From JAFAXD01 sp963760435 (GTDB taxonomy: Bacteria > Pseudomonadota > Alphaproteobacteria > Rhizobiales > Xanthobacteraceae), in NCBI GenBank assembly GCA_963760435.1, contig CAVXDE010000030.1, positions 62,001 through 126,000 of the forward strand: a stretch of DNA of 64,000 nt, written 5' to 3'. How positions within the stretch are numbered: the stretch's first letter is position 1; each line of letters opens with the position of its first letter. The position numbers were made by a program, and so were the translations under genes. Below, in pieces: positions 54,298 through 63,967 of this stretch. The notes beneath the pieces are model-generated. The model was not told where the DNA came from. It searched no databases and worked only from the letters and a program-made list of their open reading frames with translations.

Positions 54298-55248
54298 ATG
54301 TCCAATTCCGCTCAGCCTCACGCCCCGGACGGTCATGATCACGCCGGCCACGGCCACGCTCATCACCATGGCGCTGCGGCCGCCGGGTCTGCCGACGAGT
54401 GGCGCATCGGTTGGGCCTTCGCGATCATCTTCGTCTTCATGCTGATCGAGGTCGCCGGCGGCCTGATCTCGGGCTCCTTGGCACTGTTGGCCGATGCCGG
54501 TCACATGGTCTCCGATGCCGTCGCGCTCGCCATGAGCTGGGCGGCGTTGCGCGTCGGCAAACGGCCGGCCGACCACCAGCGGTCCTACGGTTATCGCCGG
54601 GTGGAGGTGCTGGTCGCATTCGTCAACGGCTGCACGCTGTTTGCGATCGCCGCCTGGATCGTGTTCGAGGCGATCCGGCGTTTTGCGGCGCCGGTCGAGG
54701 TACTCGGCGGCACGATGCTGGCGGTCGCCATCGCTGGGCTGCTCGCCAATATCGTGGCGTTCCTGGTCCTGCAGGGTGGCGATCGGCAAAACCTCAACAT
54801 GCGCAGCGCCTGGCTGCATGTGCTCGGCGACCTGCTCGGTTTTGTCGTGGCGATCGTGGCCGCGGTGGTCATCCTGTTCACCGGATGGTCGCCCATTGAC
54901 CCACTGCTGTCGATCGTGGTGGCCCTGCTGATCCTCAAGAGCGCCGGTGAGATCGTGAAGTCATCGGCGCATATTCTGTTAGAGGGAACGCCGTCTGGAT
55001 TCAATCCGGGTGAAGTGCGCGATGATGTGATCGCGGCAGTGCCGGCCGTTGTCGAAGTGCATCACATCCATGCCTGGTCGATTACCCAGGAGCAATCACT
55101 CGTCACGTTGCACGTGCGCTGCGAACCGGGCAGCGATGCGACCACGGTCGTCAGCTCGGTCAATCGCCGCCTCAAGGAGCGTTTCGGCATCAAGCACTCG
55201 ACGATCCAGATCGATCACGAAGACTGCGACGACGAACATCATCACTGA
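54298..55248 (+). CDS. Cation diffusion facilitator (zinc exporter, CzcD/ZitB-like)
   Basis: A 316-aa CDF antiporter that exports Zn2+ (and perhaps Co2+/Cd2+) from the cytoplasm. The N-terminus is His/Asp-rich (HAPDGHDHAGHGHAHHHG). Six membrane helices follow, with metal-site motifs LLADAGHMVSDAVAL in TM2 and HVLGDLLGF in TM5. A cytoplasmic domain (VVEVHHIHAWSI...) ends DCDDEHHH. The ATG at 54298 starts the His-rich leader; no strong ribosome-binding site is evident. Its stop overlaps the convergent bioA stop by 7 nt. Confidence 0.92.
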   Translation: MSNSAQPHAPDGHDHAGHGHAHHHGAAAAGSADEWRIGWAFAIIFVFMLIEVAGGLISGSLALLADAGHMVSDAVALAMSWAALRVGKRPADHQRSYGYRRVEVLVAFVNGCTLFAIAAWIVFEAIRRFAAPVEVLGGTMLAVAIAGLLANIVAFLVLQGGDRQNLNMRSAWLHVLGDLLGFVVAIVAAVVILFTGWSPIDPLLSIVVALLILKSAGEIVKSSAHILLEGTPSGFNPGEVRDDVIAAVPAVVEVHHIHAWSITQEQSLVTLHVRCEPGSDATTVVSSVNRRLKERFGIKHSTIQIDHEDCDDEHHH

Positions 55249-56477
55249 CGAAGAACCGCGGCGACAATTGCACACAACTGCGCGACTTCGTCCGCCGGCA
55301 TGGTCAATGCGGGTGTCAGATAGACGATATCGCCGAACGGACGCACCCAGACGCCCGCGTCGATAAAAGCCTGCGTGAGCACCCTCCTATCCGGCGGGCG
55401 TGCGAGCTGCACCACTCCAATCGCGCCTTTGGTCCGCACATCGACGACGTCGCTCAGGCGGCGGCACGGCTCAAGACCATGCGCCAGCGCGGCCTCTATG
55501 GCTCGCGCTTGCGCAAGGCGCGGCTCGCGCTCGAACAGATCGAGCGACGCATTCGCCGCCGCGCACGCGAGCGGATTGGCCATGAACGTCGGTCCATGCA
55601 TCAAGGCGGCACCTGCTTCGTCCGACAGGAACGCCTCGAACACGGTGCGCGAGGCCAGGGTAGCGGCAAGCCCCATGGTGCCGCCGGTCAGCGCCTTGGA
55701 GACGCAGAGGATGTCGGGCGCGACGTCGGCCTGCTCGCAGGCAAACATCGTTCCCGTTCGGCCAAACCCGGTGAATATCTCATCGGCGATCAGCAACAGG
55801 TCATGGCGTCGCGCCGCTGCCGCGATCTGCGCCAGCTCGGCGGGCGTGTGGAAGCGCATGCCGCCAGCGCCTTGGACCAGCGGCTCGACGATGACCGCGG
55901 CGATCTCATGCGCATGCGCGGCGAGAAGTGAATCGAGCGCCGCGAGTTCTTGTGATGTGTGTGGCAGTTTCGCCAAGATCTGCGCCGGCAGGTAGGCACG
56001 CAACGAGGTATGCATGCCGGCCTCGGGATCGCACACCGACATCGCCCCCATGGTGTCGCCGTGATATCCATCACGGAACGCCACAAAGCGTGTCCGTCCC
56101 GGAGTGCCGCGATTGAGCCAGTACTGCACCGCCATCTTCATGGCGACTTCGACCGCCACGGATCCGGAGTCGCAGAAGAAAACGTGTTCGAGTGATCCGG
56201 GTGCCAGCGCGGTCAATCGCGCCGCGAGCGTTTCCGCCGGCGCATGGGTGAATCCGCCGAACATGATGTGCGGCATCGCCCGCAGTTGTTGCTCCACGGC
56301 CGCCTGGATATGCGGGTGATTGTAACCGTGACAGGCCGTCCACCACGACGCGATGCCGTCGATCAGTACGCGCCCGTCGGTAAGGTGGATGCGCGTGCCT
56401 TCGGTGCGCACGGCCCGGAGCGGCGGCGCGGCCGTCTTCATCTGAGTGTAGGGTCGCCAGATCGTATCGTTTGTCAT
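55242..56477 (-). CDS. bioA: Adenosylmethionine-8-amino-7-oxononanoate aminotransferase
   Basis: PLP enzyme of biotin synthesis that converts KAPA to DAPA with S-adenosylmethionine as amino donor. A 411-aa class III aminotransferase with IWRPYTQMK at the N-terminus (typical of BioA), GIASWWTACHGYNHP, FFCDSGSVAVEVAMKMA, FVAFRDGYHGDTMG, LIADEIFTGFGRTGTMFA and the PLP-Lys in CVSKALTGG. The start at 56477 is only 11 nt from the divergent bioF start, so its promoter must overlap bioF. Confidence 0.95.
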   Translation of the reverse strand: MTNDTIWRPYTQMKTAAPPLRAVRTEGTRIHLTDGRVLIDGIASWWTACHGYNHPHIQAAVEQQLRAMPHIMFGGFTHAPAETLAARLTALAPGSLEHVFFCDSGSVAVEVAMKMAVQYWLNRGTPGRTRFVAFRDGYHGDTMGAMSVCDPEAGMHTSLRAYLPAQILAKLPHTSQELAALDSLLAAHAHEIAAVIVEPLVQGAGGMRFHTPAELAQIAAAARRHDLLLIADEIFTGFGRTGTMFACEQADVAPDILCVSKALTGGTMGLAATLASRTVFEAFLSDEAGAALMHGPTFMANPLACAAANASLDLFEREPRLAQARAIEAALAHGLEPCRRLSDVVDVRTKGAIGVVQLARPPDRRVLTQAFIDAGVWVRPFGDIVYLTPALTMPADEVAQLCAIVAAVLRQ

Positions 56478-56488
56478 TGGATGAAGTG

Positions 56489-57631
56489 ATGCACAGTCTT
56501 GATGAATTTGCACGGACCAAGCTCGGCGCGCTCGCGGCGCAATCGCTGCGACGCGAGTTGGTTGCGACCGACCGGATCAGCGCAACCGAGGTCATCCGCC
56601 ACGGCCGCCGCCTCGTCTCGTTTTCATGCAATGATTACCTCGGCCTTGCGCATGATCCCAGGATCAAAGCTGCGGCGGCCGCGGCCGTCGCGCGCTACGG
56701 GGCAGGGGCCGGGGCCTCGCGGCTGGTGAGCGGGAATCATCCATTGCTGGAGCAGGTCGAGGCTCGTCTGGCACGCCGCAAGGGAAAACCGGCAGCGCTG
56801 GTCTTTGGCAGCGGCTATCTCGCCAATATCGGTCTGCCCGGTGCGTTTGCGGGCACAGGCGATCTGATCCTGATCGACGAGCTTGCCCACGCCAGCATGC
56901 ACGCCGGTGCCCGGCTTTCGGGCGCGCGGGTTCTGAGGTTCCGGCACAATGATCTTCACCACCTGGCCGACCTGCTTGCGCGTGAACGGCCAGCCATGCA
57001 TCGCGTCCTCATTCTCACCGAGCGGATCTTTTCCATGGACGGCGATCAGGCTCCGCTCGGCGATATGGTCCGACTTGCCGATCGGAACGATGCCTGGGTG
57101 CTGGCCGATGATGCGCACGGGCTCGGGGTCGCTGAACACGACGGCGACGTGCCGCTCGACATGGGAACCTTGTCGAAAGCGCTCGGCAGCTACGGCGGCT
57201 ATGTGTGTGCATCGGAACCGGTCGTCGCACTGCTGCACAGTCGCGCGCGCAGCTTCGTCTATTCGACCGGCCTGCCGCCGGCATCGGCCGCGGCCGCGCT
57301 GGCGGCACTGGACATCATGGATGCGGAACCGGACCGCTGCGCGCGCCCACGTTTGCTGGCGCGCCGCTTTGCGCAAGCGTTGCATCTGCCGGCCCCTGCC
57401 AGCGCTATCGTTCCACTGATCGTCGGCGAAGCGGAGCGGGTGTTGTCACTCTCCGCCGCCTTGGAGCGTGCCGGATTCCTGGTGGTGGCGATCCGCCCGC
57501 CGACCGTGCCGGCGGGACGTGCGCGTCTGCGTTTCACCTTCTCAGCTGCACATACCGATGCGCAGGTCGACGCGCTGATCGATGCCGTGACCAACATCAT
57601 GTCCACGCAGACGGTTCTGGCACAGCCGTGA
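56489..57631 (+). CDS. bioF: 8-amino-7-oxononanoate synthase
   Basis: Condenses pimeloyl-ACP/CoA with alanine to KAPA, the step before BioA. A 380-aa alpha-oxoamine synthase with SFSCNDYLGLAHDPRI, GAGASRLVSGNHPLLE, FGSGYLANIGLPGAFAG, VLADDAHGLGVAEHDG and the PLP-Lys in MGTLSKALGSYGG. ATG 56489 chosen; near-upstream GTG 56486 and TTG 56471 are alternatives. The stop overlaps the bioD start (GTGA). Confidence 0.95.
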   Translation: MHSLDEFARTKLGALAAQSLRRELVATDRISATEVIRHGRRLVSFSCNDYLGLAHDPRIKAAAAAAVARYGAGAGASRLVSGNHPLLEQVEARLARRKGKPAALVFGSGYLANIGLPGAFAGTGDLILIDELAHASMHAGARLSGARVLRFRHNDLHHLADLLARERPAMHRVLILTERIFSMDGDQAPLGDMVRLADRNDAWVLADDAHGLGVAEHDGDVPLDMGTLSKALGSYGGYVCASEPVVALLHSRARSFVYSTGLPPASAAAALAALDIMDAEPDRCARPRLLARRFAQALHLPAPASAIVPLIVGEAERVLSLSAALERAGFLVVAIRPPTVPAGRARLRFTFSAAHTDAQVDALIDAVTNIMSTQTVLAQP

Positions 57632-58305
57632 GCGTGCTGTTTGTTACTGGTGCCGGCACCGAGATCGGCAAGACCTATGTGACCTGCGCGCTGGCGCGCC
57701 AGCTACGCGCCGCCGGGCGCGCGGTGCGGGCTTTCAAGCCGGTCGCGACCGGCATGGCTGAACCTGATGACCCCGCGTTCCAACGCAGTGACACGGCGCA
57801 ACTCCTGGCCGCCCAGGGTTTGCCTTGTGATGAAAGAGCGATTGCGGCTTGCACGCCGTGGCGCTTTGCGCCGCCGCTCTCGCCCGATATGGCGGCGGCG
57901 GCTGAGGGCCGTCGCTTGGAACTCGCCGACATCACGACTTGGGCCCGCGGTGTGATTCAACACGTCTCGGCCGATACGGTCGTTCTGATCGAGGGCGTTG
58001 GCGGTGTGATGAGCCCGATCGCTAGCGATGGGTTGAATATGGATCTCGTTGCCGCGCTTGCATGCTCCTCAATTCTGATCGGCGGAAGCTACCTCGGCGC
58101 AATCAACCACACGCTGACCGCCCTCGCGGCCCTGCGTGCCCGGGGTATTGAGGTTCGCGGCCTGGTGGTGAACGAGACCTTTGGCTCACCCGTCGATTTC
58201 GCCGCGACGGTTGCCTCACTCGTGCGTTTTGTGCCGGATGTGGCGCTGGTCACGCTGCGCCACGGTGAGGCGACGATTGGCGGACTGGGGAATCTACTCA
58301 CCTAA
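57628..58305 (+). CDS. bioD: Dethiobiotin synthetase
   Basis: ATP-dependent carboxylation and ring closure of DAPA to dethiobiotin. A 225-aa P-loop enzyme with FVTGAGTEIGKTYVTCALAR, FKPVATGM, EGVGGVMSPIASDGLNMDLV and a GSYLGAINHTL block. GTG start inside the bioF stop, so the two are translationally coupled. The final step enzyme, biotin synthase BioB, is not in the window. Confidence 0.94.
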   Translation: MSVLFVTGAGTEIGKTYVTCALARQLRAAGRAVRAFKPVATGMAEPDDPAFQRSDTAQLLAAQGLPCDERAIAACTPWRFAPPLSPDMAAAAEGRRLELADITTWARGVIQHVSADTVVLIEGVGGVMSPIASDGLNMDLVAALACSSILIGGSYLGAINHTLTALAALRARGIEVRGLVVNETFGSPVDFAATVASLVRFVPDVALVTLRHGEATIGGLGNLLT

Positions 58306-58484
58306 GTACGGAACCTCGAACCATAACGCCGCTACTTGTGGGCGAGGTGTTGTCCTTCAATCGCATTGCGGTCGCAAACCCAACAAACGCGTGGAACCAC
58401 GCTCTGGCTGATCGGTTTTCTTAAAGGCAAGACACCGCGCGTCATCAACAACGCCGGAACGCGCACCAGAGAAGGGAACCAGTT

Positions 58485-58757
58485 ATGAACAGCATGCTCG
58501 GTAAGACGATAGCTGCCAGCGCTCTTGCTGGCGCGCTGGCGCTTGCAGGTACGGCACCGTCTTATGCGGCCAATGGACGAAACGCTGCCTTCGCGGCTGG
58601 CGTCGGCGCCGGACTGGTGGGTGGCGCGGTGCTTGGAGGCGGCTACGCGGCTCCCGCCTATGGCGGCTACTACGGCGGCCCGGGTTATGCCTACGGGGCT
58701 TACGGGTATCACCGGCCCTATTACCGGCACCGCTACTATCGTCACTGGTATCGTTAA
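58485..58757 (+). CDS. Small exported Gly/Tyr-rich protein
   Basis: A 90-aa protein with a signal peptide (TIAASALAGALALAGTAPS, cleavage SYAA). A glycine-rich segment (FAAGVGAGLVGGAVLGGGYA) and a tail of Tyr, His and Arg (YHRPYYRHRYYRHWYR) follow. AGAAGGGAACC provides a ribosome-binding site 9 nt before ATG. Proteins of this composition are frequent in Bradyrhizobium-like genomes without assigned function. The Gly-rich stretch could be a glycine-zipper membrane segment. Confidence 0.8.
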   Translation: MNSMLGKTIAASALAGALALAGTAPSYAANGRNAAFAAGVGAGLVGGAVLGGGYAAPAYGGYYGGPGYAYGAYGYHRPYYRHRYYRHWYR

Positions 58758-58904
58758 CTCATCCACCCCGGCTGCGGTGCAAAGCAGGACGCCTGCTGCA
58801 TTGTAGCCGGGGCCATTCCCAATCATAGCTTGCCGGGCCACCGCCCGCCCGACATACTCCCTGCAAATGAACCGGCCGCTAACAGGCTGGGCAGGGAGGT
58901 TGTC

Positions 58905-59645
58905 ATGGCGGGCGACACGATTCCGCGTCGCGGTTTCCTGGTCGGCGTGGGGTTAGCCGGCACGGCCGCGGCGGCCGGCGTTGCCGCGAATTCTCCGGCC
59001 ACCGCGGAGGTGTCAGCCCCCAACCAACCGTCCGCGACCCCGGGCACCGCTGCTGCCGGCAATCGCGAGGCCGAACCTCTGCTTGCGCTTAACGAAGCAG
59101 AGCATGCGTTCATCGTTGCTGCCGTCGACACGATCATCCCAGCCGATGACTTGTCGCCATCCGGCAACGAGTGCGGGGTCGCGACCTTCATCGATCGCCA
59201 GCTGGCCAGTGCCTGGGGCGGTGGCGCCAAGATGTACCGCAGCGGGCCGTTTCTGCGCGGCAAGCCGGAGCAGGGTTATCAGCTCGCGCTGACGCCGCGC
59301 GAATTCTTCCTTGCCGGCATTGCCGCGACGAATGAGTGGACCCGCAAGACCTACGGCAAGGACTTCGATCGCCTGCCCGCCTCGGAGCGCATCTCCGCGC
59401 TCACGGCTTTGGAAGAAGGCAAGGCCGATCTCGGCCATGTGTCGGCGCGCCAGTTCTTCAACGCGCTGCTGACGATCACCATGGAAGGCTTCTTCGCCGA
59501 CCCGATCTACGGGGGCAACCGAAACATGGCGTCGTGGAAGATGCTGGGCTTCCCGGGCCTGCCGGCGACCTACGCCAACATCATCGAGCAGTATCGTGAC
59601 AAGCCTTACACGGCTGCGCCGCAGTCGATCGCTGATTTCTCCTAG
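58905..59645 (+). CDS. Gluconate 2-dehydrogenase subunit 3-like protein, Tat-exported (cassette copy 1)
   Basis: A 246-aa small subunit of a membrane-associated GMC dehydrogenase. The N-terminus IPRRGFLVGVGLAGTAAAAG is a twin-arginine signal that can carry the cofactor-bearing partner across the membrane. Family blocks: FIVAAVDTIIPADDLSPSG, CGVATFIDRQLA, LLTITMEGFFADPIYGGNRN and ASWKMLGFPGLPATY. AGGGAGG precedes ATG. The large-subunit gene follows after 18 nt. In characterised enzymes a triple-haem cytochrome c is the third subunit; none is in this window. Confidence 0.92.
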   Translation: MAGDTIPRRGFLVGVGLAGTAAAAGVAANSPATAEVSAPNQPSATPGTAAAGNREAEPLLALNEAEHAFIVAAVDTIIPADDLSPSGNECGVATFIDRQLASAWGGGAKMYRSGPFLRGKPEQGYQLALTPREFFLAGIAATNEWTRKTYGKDFDRLPASERISALTALEEGKADLGHVSARQFFNALLTITMEGFFADPIYGGNRNMASWKMLGFPGLPATYANIIEQYRDKPYTAAPQSIADFS

Positions 59646-59663
59646 AAGAGTCTGGAGCGCGCC

Positions 59664-61433
59664 GTGGCAACACGCCTGAAGGAAGTCGATGCCGTCATGG
59701 TCGGCATGGGGTGGACGGGCGCCATCATGGCGCGCGAGTTCACCAAGGCCGGGCTCAACGTAGTTGGGCTCGAGCGCGGCCAGGATCACATCCCCGGCAA
59801 TGATTTCATGTTGCCGAACCTGCGCGATGAGCTGCGCTATGCGGCGCGGCTCGAGTTGATGCAGGACAATTCGATCGACACCCTCACGTTCCGCAATGCG
59901 GCTGACGAATTCGCGCTGCCGATCCGGCGCTTCGGCGCATTCCTTCCCGGCGAAGGCGTGGGTGGCTCCGGTAATCACTGGGGCGGCCTGCATTGGCGCT
60001 TCCTGCCGACCGACTTCCGCATTCGCAGCGTCCTCACCGAACGCTACGGGGCAAGCGCCATTCCGAACGACATGACGATCGCGGATTGGCCGGTCTCATA
60101 CGAGGAGCTCGAGCCGCACTATGACCGCTTCGACAAGTTGTGCGGCGTCTCCGGCAAGGCCGGAAACCTGCGCGGGCAGGTCATCGAGGGCGGCAATGTG
60201 TTTGAAGGCCCGCGCAGCGATGAATATCCCAACAAGCCGCTGAAATCATCGGCCGGCGGATTGTTGATGGCGGAAGCGGCCAAGAGCCTCGGCTATCATC
60301 CGTTCCCGATTCCGGTGAGCAATTCCAGCGCGCCCTACACCAATCCCGAAGGGGTGACGCTCGGCGGCTGCCAATATTGTGGCTTCTGCAACCGCACCGC
60401 TTGCGAGGCGAATGCCAAGGCGTCGTCGGTCGTCACCTTGATGCCGGTGCTGCGCGCCGATCCAAAGTTCGAGCTGCGCACGCGCGCGTTCGTCTCGCGG
60501 CTCGTCTACGATAAGGCGGCGCGGCGGGTGACCGGTGTCGTCTACACCGACCTGCGAAACGGCGAGGAATACGAGCAGCCGGCCGGTATCGTCGTGCTTT
60601 CGGCCTATGTGTTCGGCAACACGCAATTTCTGCTGCTGGCCGGCATTGGGGAGCCCTATGACCGCGCGACGGGCAAGGGCGTCGTTGGCAAGAACTACGC
60701 CTATCAGTTCGAAGCGGGCGCGGTCGCGTTCTTCGAGGACCGCCAGCTCAATTCCTACATGGGTGCGCCCGGTCAGCTGATGTGCATCGATGACTTCAAC
60801 GGCGAGAACTTCGATCACGGCGGGCTCGGCTTTTTCGGCGGCGGCTATTTCGCCGGCGGTAGCGGTGGGTCAGCGCCGATCTACGGCCGCGCCACTCCGC
60901 ATGGCACGCCGCGCTGGGGCTCGGAATGGAAGCAGGCGACAGTGAAGTGGTACAACCATTTTGTTCGGTTCAACACCCAAGGCTCGGTCTACGCCAATCG
61001 CGACAACTATCTCGATCTCGATCCGACCTACCGCGATGCGCTCGGCCGGCCCCTCATTCGCCTGACCTACAACGCGACCGACAACGATCACAAGATGTCG
61101 CGCTATTTGTTGGAGAAGCTCGAGGGCATTATCCGGGCGATGAATCCGACGAGCTATGAGATGCATCCGCGGCCCAAGAACTTCACCATCGTGCCCTATC
61201 AGTCGACCCATAATACCGGCGGCACCATGATGGGCAGCGACCCCAAGTCGAGCGTGGTCAATCGCTACCTGCAGGCCTGGGACGCCCACAATCTGTTCGT
61301 CCAGGGCGCCTCCGTGTTTCCACAGCAGCACGGCTACAACCCGACCGGTACGGTCGGCGCGCTGTGCTATTGGTCGGCACAGGCGATCATCAACACGTAC
61401 CTGAAAAGCCCGGGTCCATTGGTTCAGGCGTAA
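59664..61433 (+). CDS. GMC-family flavoprotein dehydrogenase, gluconate 2-dehydrogenase large subunit-like (copy 1)
   Basis: A 589-aa FAD-dependent polyol/sugar-acid dehydrogenase. FAD loop AVMVGMGWTGAIMAREFTKA, GVGGSGNHWGGLHWR, a CQYCGFCNRTACEANAKAS cysteine segment and the active-site pair STHNTGGTMMG (His) and GYNPTGTVGAL (Asn). It has no signal of its own and is probably exported with the Tat-borne small subunit. GTG start at 59664. The substrate (gluconate, 2-ketogluconate, fructose, sorbitol or another alcohol) cannot be told from sequence. Confidence 0.92.
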   Translation: MATRLKEVDAVMVGMGWTGAIMAREFTKAGLNVVGLERGQDHIPGNDFMLPNLRDELRYAARLELMQDNSIDTLTFRNAADEFALPIRRFGAFLPGEGVGGSGNHWGGLHWRFLPTDFRIRSVLTERYGASAIPNDMTIADWPVSYEELEPHYDRFDKLCGVSGKAGNLRGQVIEGGNVFEGPRSDEYPNKPLKSSAGGLLMAEAAKSLGYHPFPIPVSNSSAPYTNPEGVTLGGCQYCGFCNRTACEANAKASSVVTLMPVLRADPKFELRTRAFVSRLVYDKAARRVTGVVYTDLRNGEEYEQPAGIVVLSAYVFGNTQFLLLAGIGEPYDRATGKGVVGKNYAYQFEAGAVAFFEDRQLNSYMGAPGQLMCIDDFNGENFDHGGLGFFGGGYFAGGSGGSAPIYGRATPHGTPRWGSEWKQATVKWYNHFVRFNTQGSVYANRDNYLDLDPTYRDALGRPLIRLTYNATDNDHKMSRYLLEKLEGIIRAMNPTSYEMHPRPKNFTIVPYQSTHNTGGTMMGSDPKSSVVNRYLQAWDAHNLFVQGASVFPQQHGYNPTGTVGALCYWSAQAIINTYLKSPGPLVQA

Positions 61434-61467
61434 GTCGGGCTCTGGCTACCAAAATACGGGGGCGCGC

Positions 61468-62181
61468 ATGGCTGATGACAGCATTCCACGACGGACGTTC
61501 CTCGTCGGCGCCGGCGTTGCTGGATCCGTTGCCGTTACAGGAGTTACGGCTTCGCCGGTGACCGCTGCAACCGACTCGGCGCCAGTGCCCACTGCACCGG
61601 CGCAGGCCGAAGCTTGGCTTACGTTGAATCCGACCGAAGCGGCGTTTGTCACGGCCGCGGTCGACACGCTGATCCCGGCCGACGAGCTCACGCCGTCAGG
61701 CAGCGCCTGCGGGGTCGCTACATTCATCGATCGGCAGCTGGCTGGTGCTTATGGCAGTGGCGCGCGTCTTTATCGCGACGGTCCGTTTCTCAAGGGCAAA
61801 CCCGAGCACGGCTATCAGCTCGCGCTCACGCCGCGCGACTACTTTCGTGCCGGCATTGCGGCGACCAACGATTGGATCCGCAAGCGCCACGGGAAGGATT
61901 TTGACCGGCTTGGAGAAGCAGAGCGCGAGGCTGCGCTCAAGGAAATGGAGCAGGGGAAGGCTGAGTTTCCTGGCTTCAGCAGCAAGGACTTTTTCGAGGC
62001 CCTGCTGACCATCACGATGGAGGGCTTCTTCTCCGATCCAATCTATGGGGGCAATCGGGACATGGCGTCATGGAAGATGATCGGCTATCCCGGCCTGCCC
62101 GCGAGCTATCGGGACGACGTGAAGACATACTTCAACAAGACATACGACAAGCCGCCGCAGTCGATTGCTGATTTCGTCTGA
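61468..62181 (+). CDS. Gluconate 2-dehydrogenase subunit 3-like protein, Tat-exported (cassette copy 2)
   Basis: A 237-aa paralogue of the protein at 58905. Same order of features: twin-arginine signal IPRRTFLVGAGVAGSVAVTG, FVTAAVDTLIPADELTPSG, CGVATFIDRQLAGAYGSGA, LLTITMEGFFSDPIYGGNRD, ASWKMIGYPGLPASY. It shares long identical stretches with copy 1 but differs in the Ala/Pro linker after the signal. It starts 34 nt after the first GMC stop, so the two cassettes form one tandem duplication, probably one transcript. Confidence 0.92.
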   Translation: MADDSIPRRTFLVGAGVAGSVAVTGVTASPVTAATDSAPVPTAPAQAEAWLTLNPTEAAFVTAAVDTLIPADELTPSGSACGVATFIDRQLAGAYGSGARLYRDGPFLKGKPEHGYQLALTPRDYFRAGIAATNDWIRKRHGKDFDRLGEAEREAALKEMEQGKAEFPGFSSKDFFEALLTITMEGFFSDPIYGGNRDMASWKMIGYPGLPASYRDDVKTYFNKTYDKPPQSIADFV

Positions 62182-62193
62182 CCGGGGACGAGC

Positions 62194-63967
62194 ATGACCA
62201 CCAAGCTTCCCGAGGTCGATGTCGTTGTCGTCGGGGTTGGTTGGACCGGCAGTATCCTGGCGCGCGAGCTCACGAAAGCCGGCCTCAAGGTGGTCGGTCT
62301 CGAGCGCGGCCCAAGACGCACGCCTGGCGAAGATTTCACCGTTCCCGGCATTCGCGACGACCTGAAATACGCCGTGCGTCAGGAGCTGTTCCAAGACACG
62401 CAGATGGAAACGATGAGCTTGCGCCACGCGCGTTCCGAGACGGCGCTGCCGATCCGGCGGCTGGGCGCGTTCCTGCCTGGCACCGGTCTTGGCGGTGCCG
62501 GCGCGCACTGGAACGGCGTGACGTGGCGGCTGCTGCCGACCGATCACAAGCTGCGCACGCATCTGCGCGAACGCTACGGCGCGCAAGCTATCCCGGAAGA
62601 TATGACGATCACGGACTATCCCATCAGCTACGATGAACTCGAGCCGTATTATGACCGGTTCGAGAAGCTGTGCGGCGTGTCCGGCAAAGCGGGCAACTTG
62701 CGCGGCAAGATCATCGATGGCGGAAACGTATTCGAAGGACCGCGCCAATCCGAATACCCAAACCCGCCGCTGGAGCAGAGCGTTGCCGGCGCAACCTTCG
62801 AAGCGGCAGCCAAGAACCTCGGCTATCATCCGTTTCCGGCGCCGTCGAGCAACGCGAGCCGCGTCTATACGAATCCCGAAGGCCTGACGATGGGGGCCTG
62901 CATCTACTGCGGGCATTGCGAGCGCTTCGGCTGCGAGAGCAACGCCAAGGCGTCACCCGGGGTGTCCATCCTGCCGGCGCTGTTGTCGGATGAGAAATTC
63001 GAGCTGCGCAGCAATGCCTATGTGAAAGACCTCGTTCACGACAAGGCGGCCCGGCGGGTCAAGTCCGTACGCTATGTCGATACGCGCAGCGGCGAAGAGT
63101 ATGAGCAGCCGGCGAGCTTGGTGATACTCGGGGCTTATGTATTCACCAACAATTTGTTGCTGCTGTATTCCGGGATCGGAGAGCCTTACGACCCGGTGAC
63201 CGGGAAGGGCAGCGTCGGCAAGAACTATTGCTATCAAGTTGGCGCCGCCGGCGTCACCGTGTTCTTTGACGACAAGCAGGTCAACCCATTCATGGCCTCC
63301 GGCGCGCACGGGGTCATGATCGACGATTTCAATGGTGACAATTTCGATCACGCCGGTCTCGGCTTCTTCGGCGGCGCGTGGATCCAGGCCGGTCCGACCA
63401 ACGGCCGGCCGATCCTCTCGACCGGTGCCGGCCGGCACGCCGCGCTGGGGCCGCGATTGGAAGCGCGCGACCGCCAAATGGTACAATCACGCGTTCAACA
63501 TCGGCGGTTCGTGTTGCAACTACGCTCACCGCGAGAACTACCTCGATCTCGATCCGACCTATCGCGATGCGCTGGGACGTCCGCTCATCCGCATGACCTA
63601 TAATTTCAAGGAGAACGACTATCGGGTCGCGGAGTACGTCACCGCCGTGCTCGGGCGGATCGGCCATGCCATGAACCCGACGGCCATCAACACGCCGGCT
63701 TATCGGCGCGGCAATTTCAGCGCCATCCCCTATCAATCGACCCACAACACAGGCGGCACCATCATGGGCGCCGATCCGAAGGACAGCGTAGTCAATCGGT
63801 ATCTACAGACGTGGGATGCGGACAATCTGTTCATCGTGGGCGCGTCCGTGTTCCCACAGAACCAGAGCTACAACCCGACCGGAACGGTCGGCGCGCTTGC
63901 CTACTGGGCGGCAGACGCGATCACGAAACAATATCTGAAAAACCCGGGGCCCTTGGTGCATGCGTGA
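62194..63967 (+). CDS. GMC-family flavoprotein dehydrogenase large subunit-like (copy 2), frameshifted
   Basis: Paralogue of the GMC protein at 59664. VVVVGVGWTGSILARELTKA, GLGGAGAHWNGVTWR, the Cys segment CIYCGHCERFGCESNAKAS, and in the second frame AGTPRWGRDWKRATAKWYNH, STHNTGGTIMGADP and SYNPTGTVGALAYW. The reading frame breaks at about 63415-63422 (CCGATCCTCTCGACCGG), where one base too many separates NGRPIL from RPVPAGTPRWG. The joined protein of about 590 aa matches copy 1 throughout, so an assembly indel is likely. Near the active site the residues before YNPTG are PQNQS versus PQQHG in copy 1. The window ends 33 nt after its stop. Confidence 0.9.
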
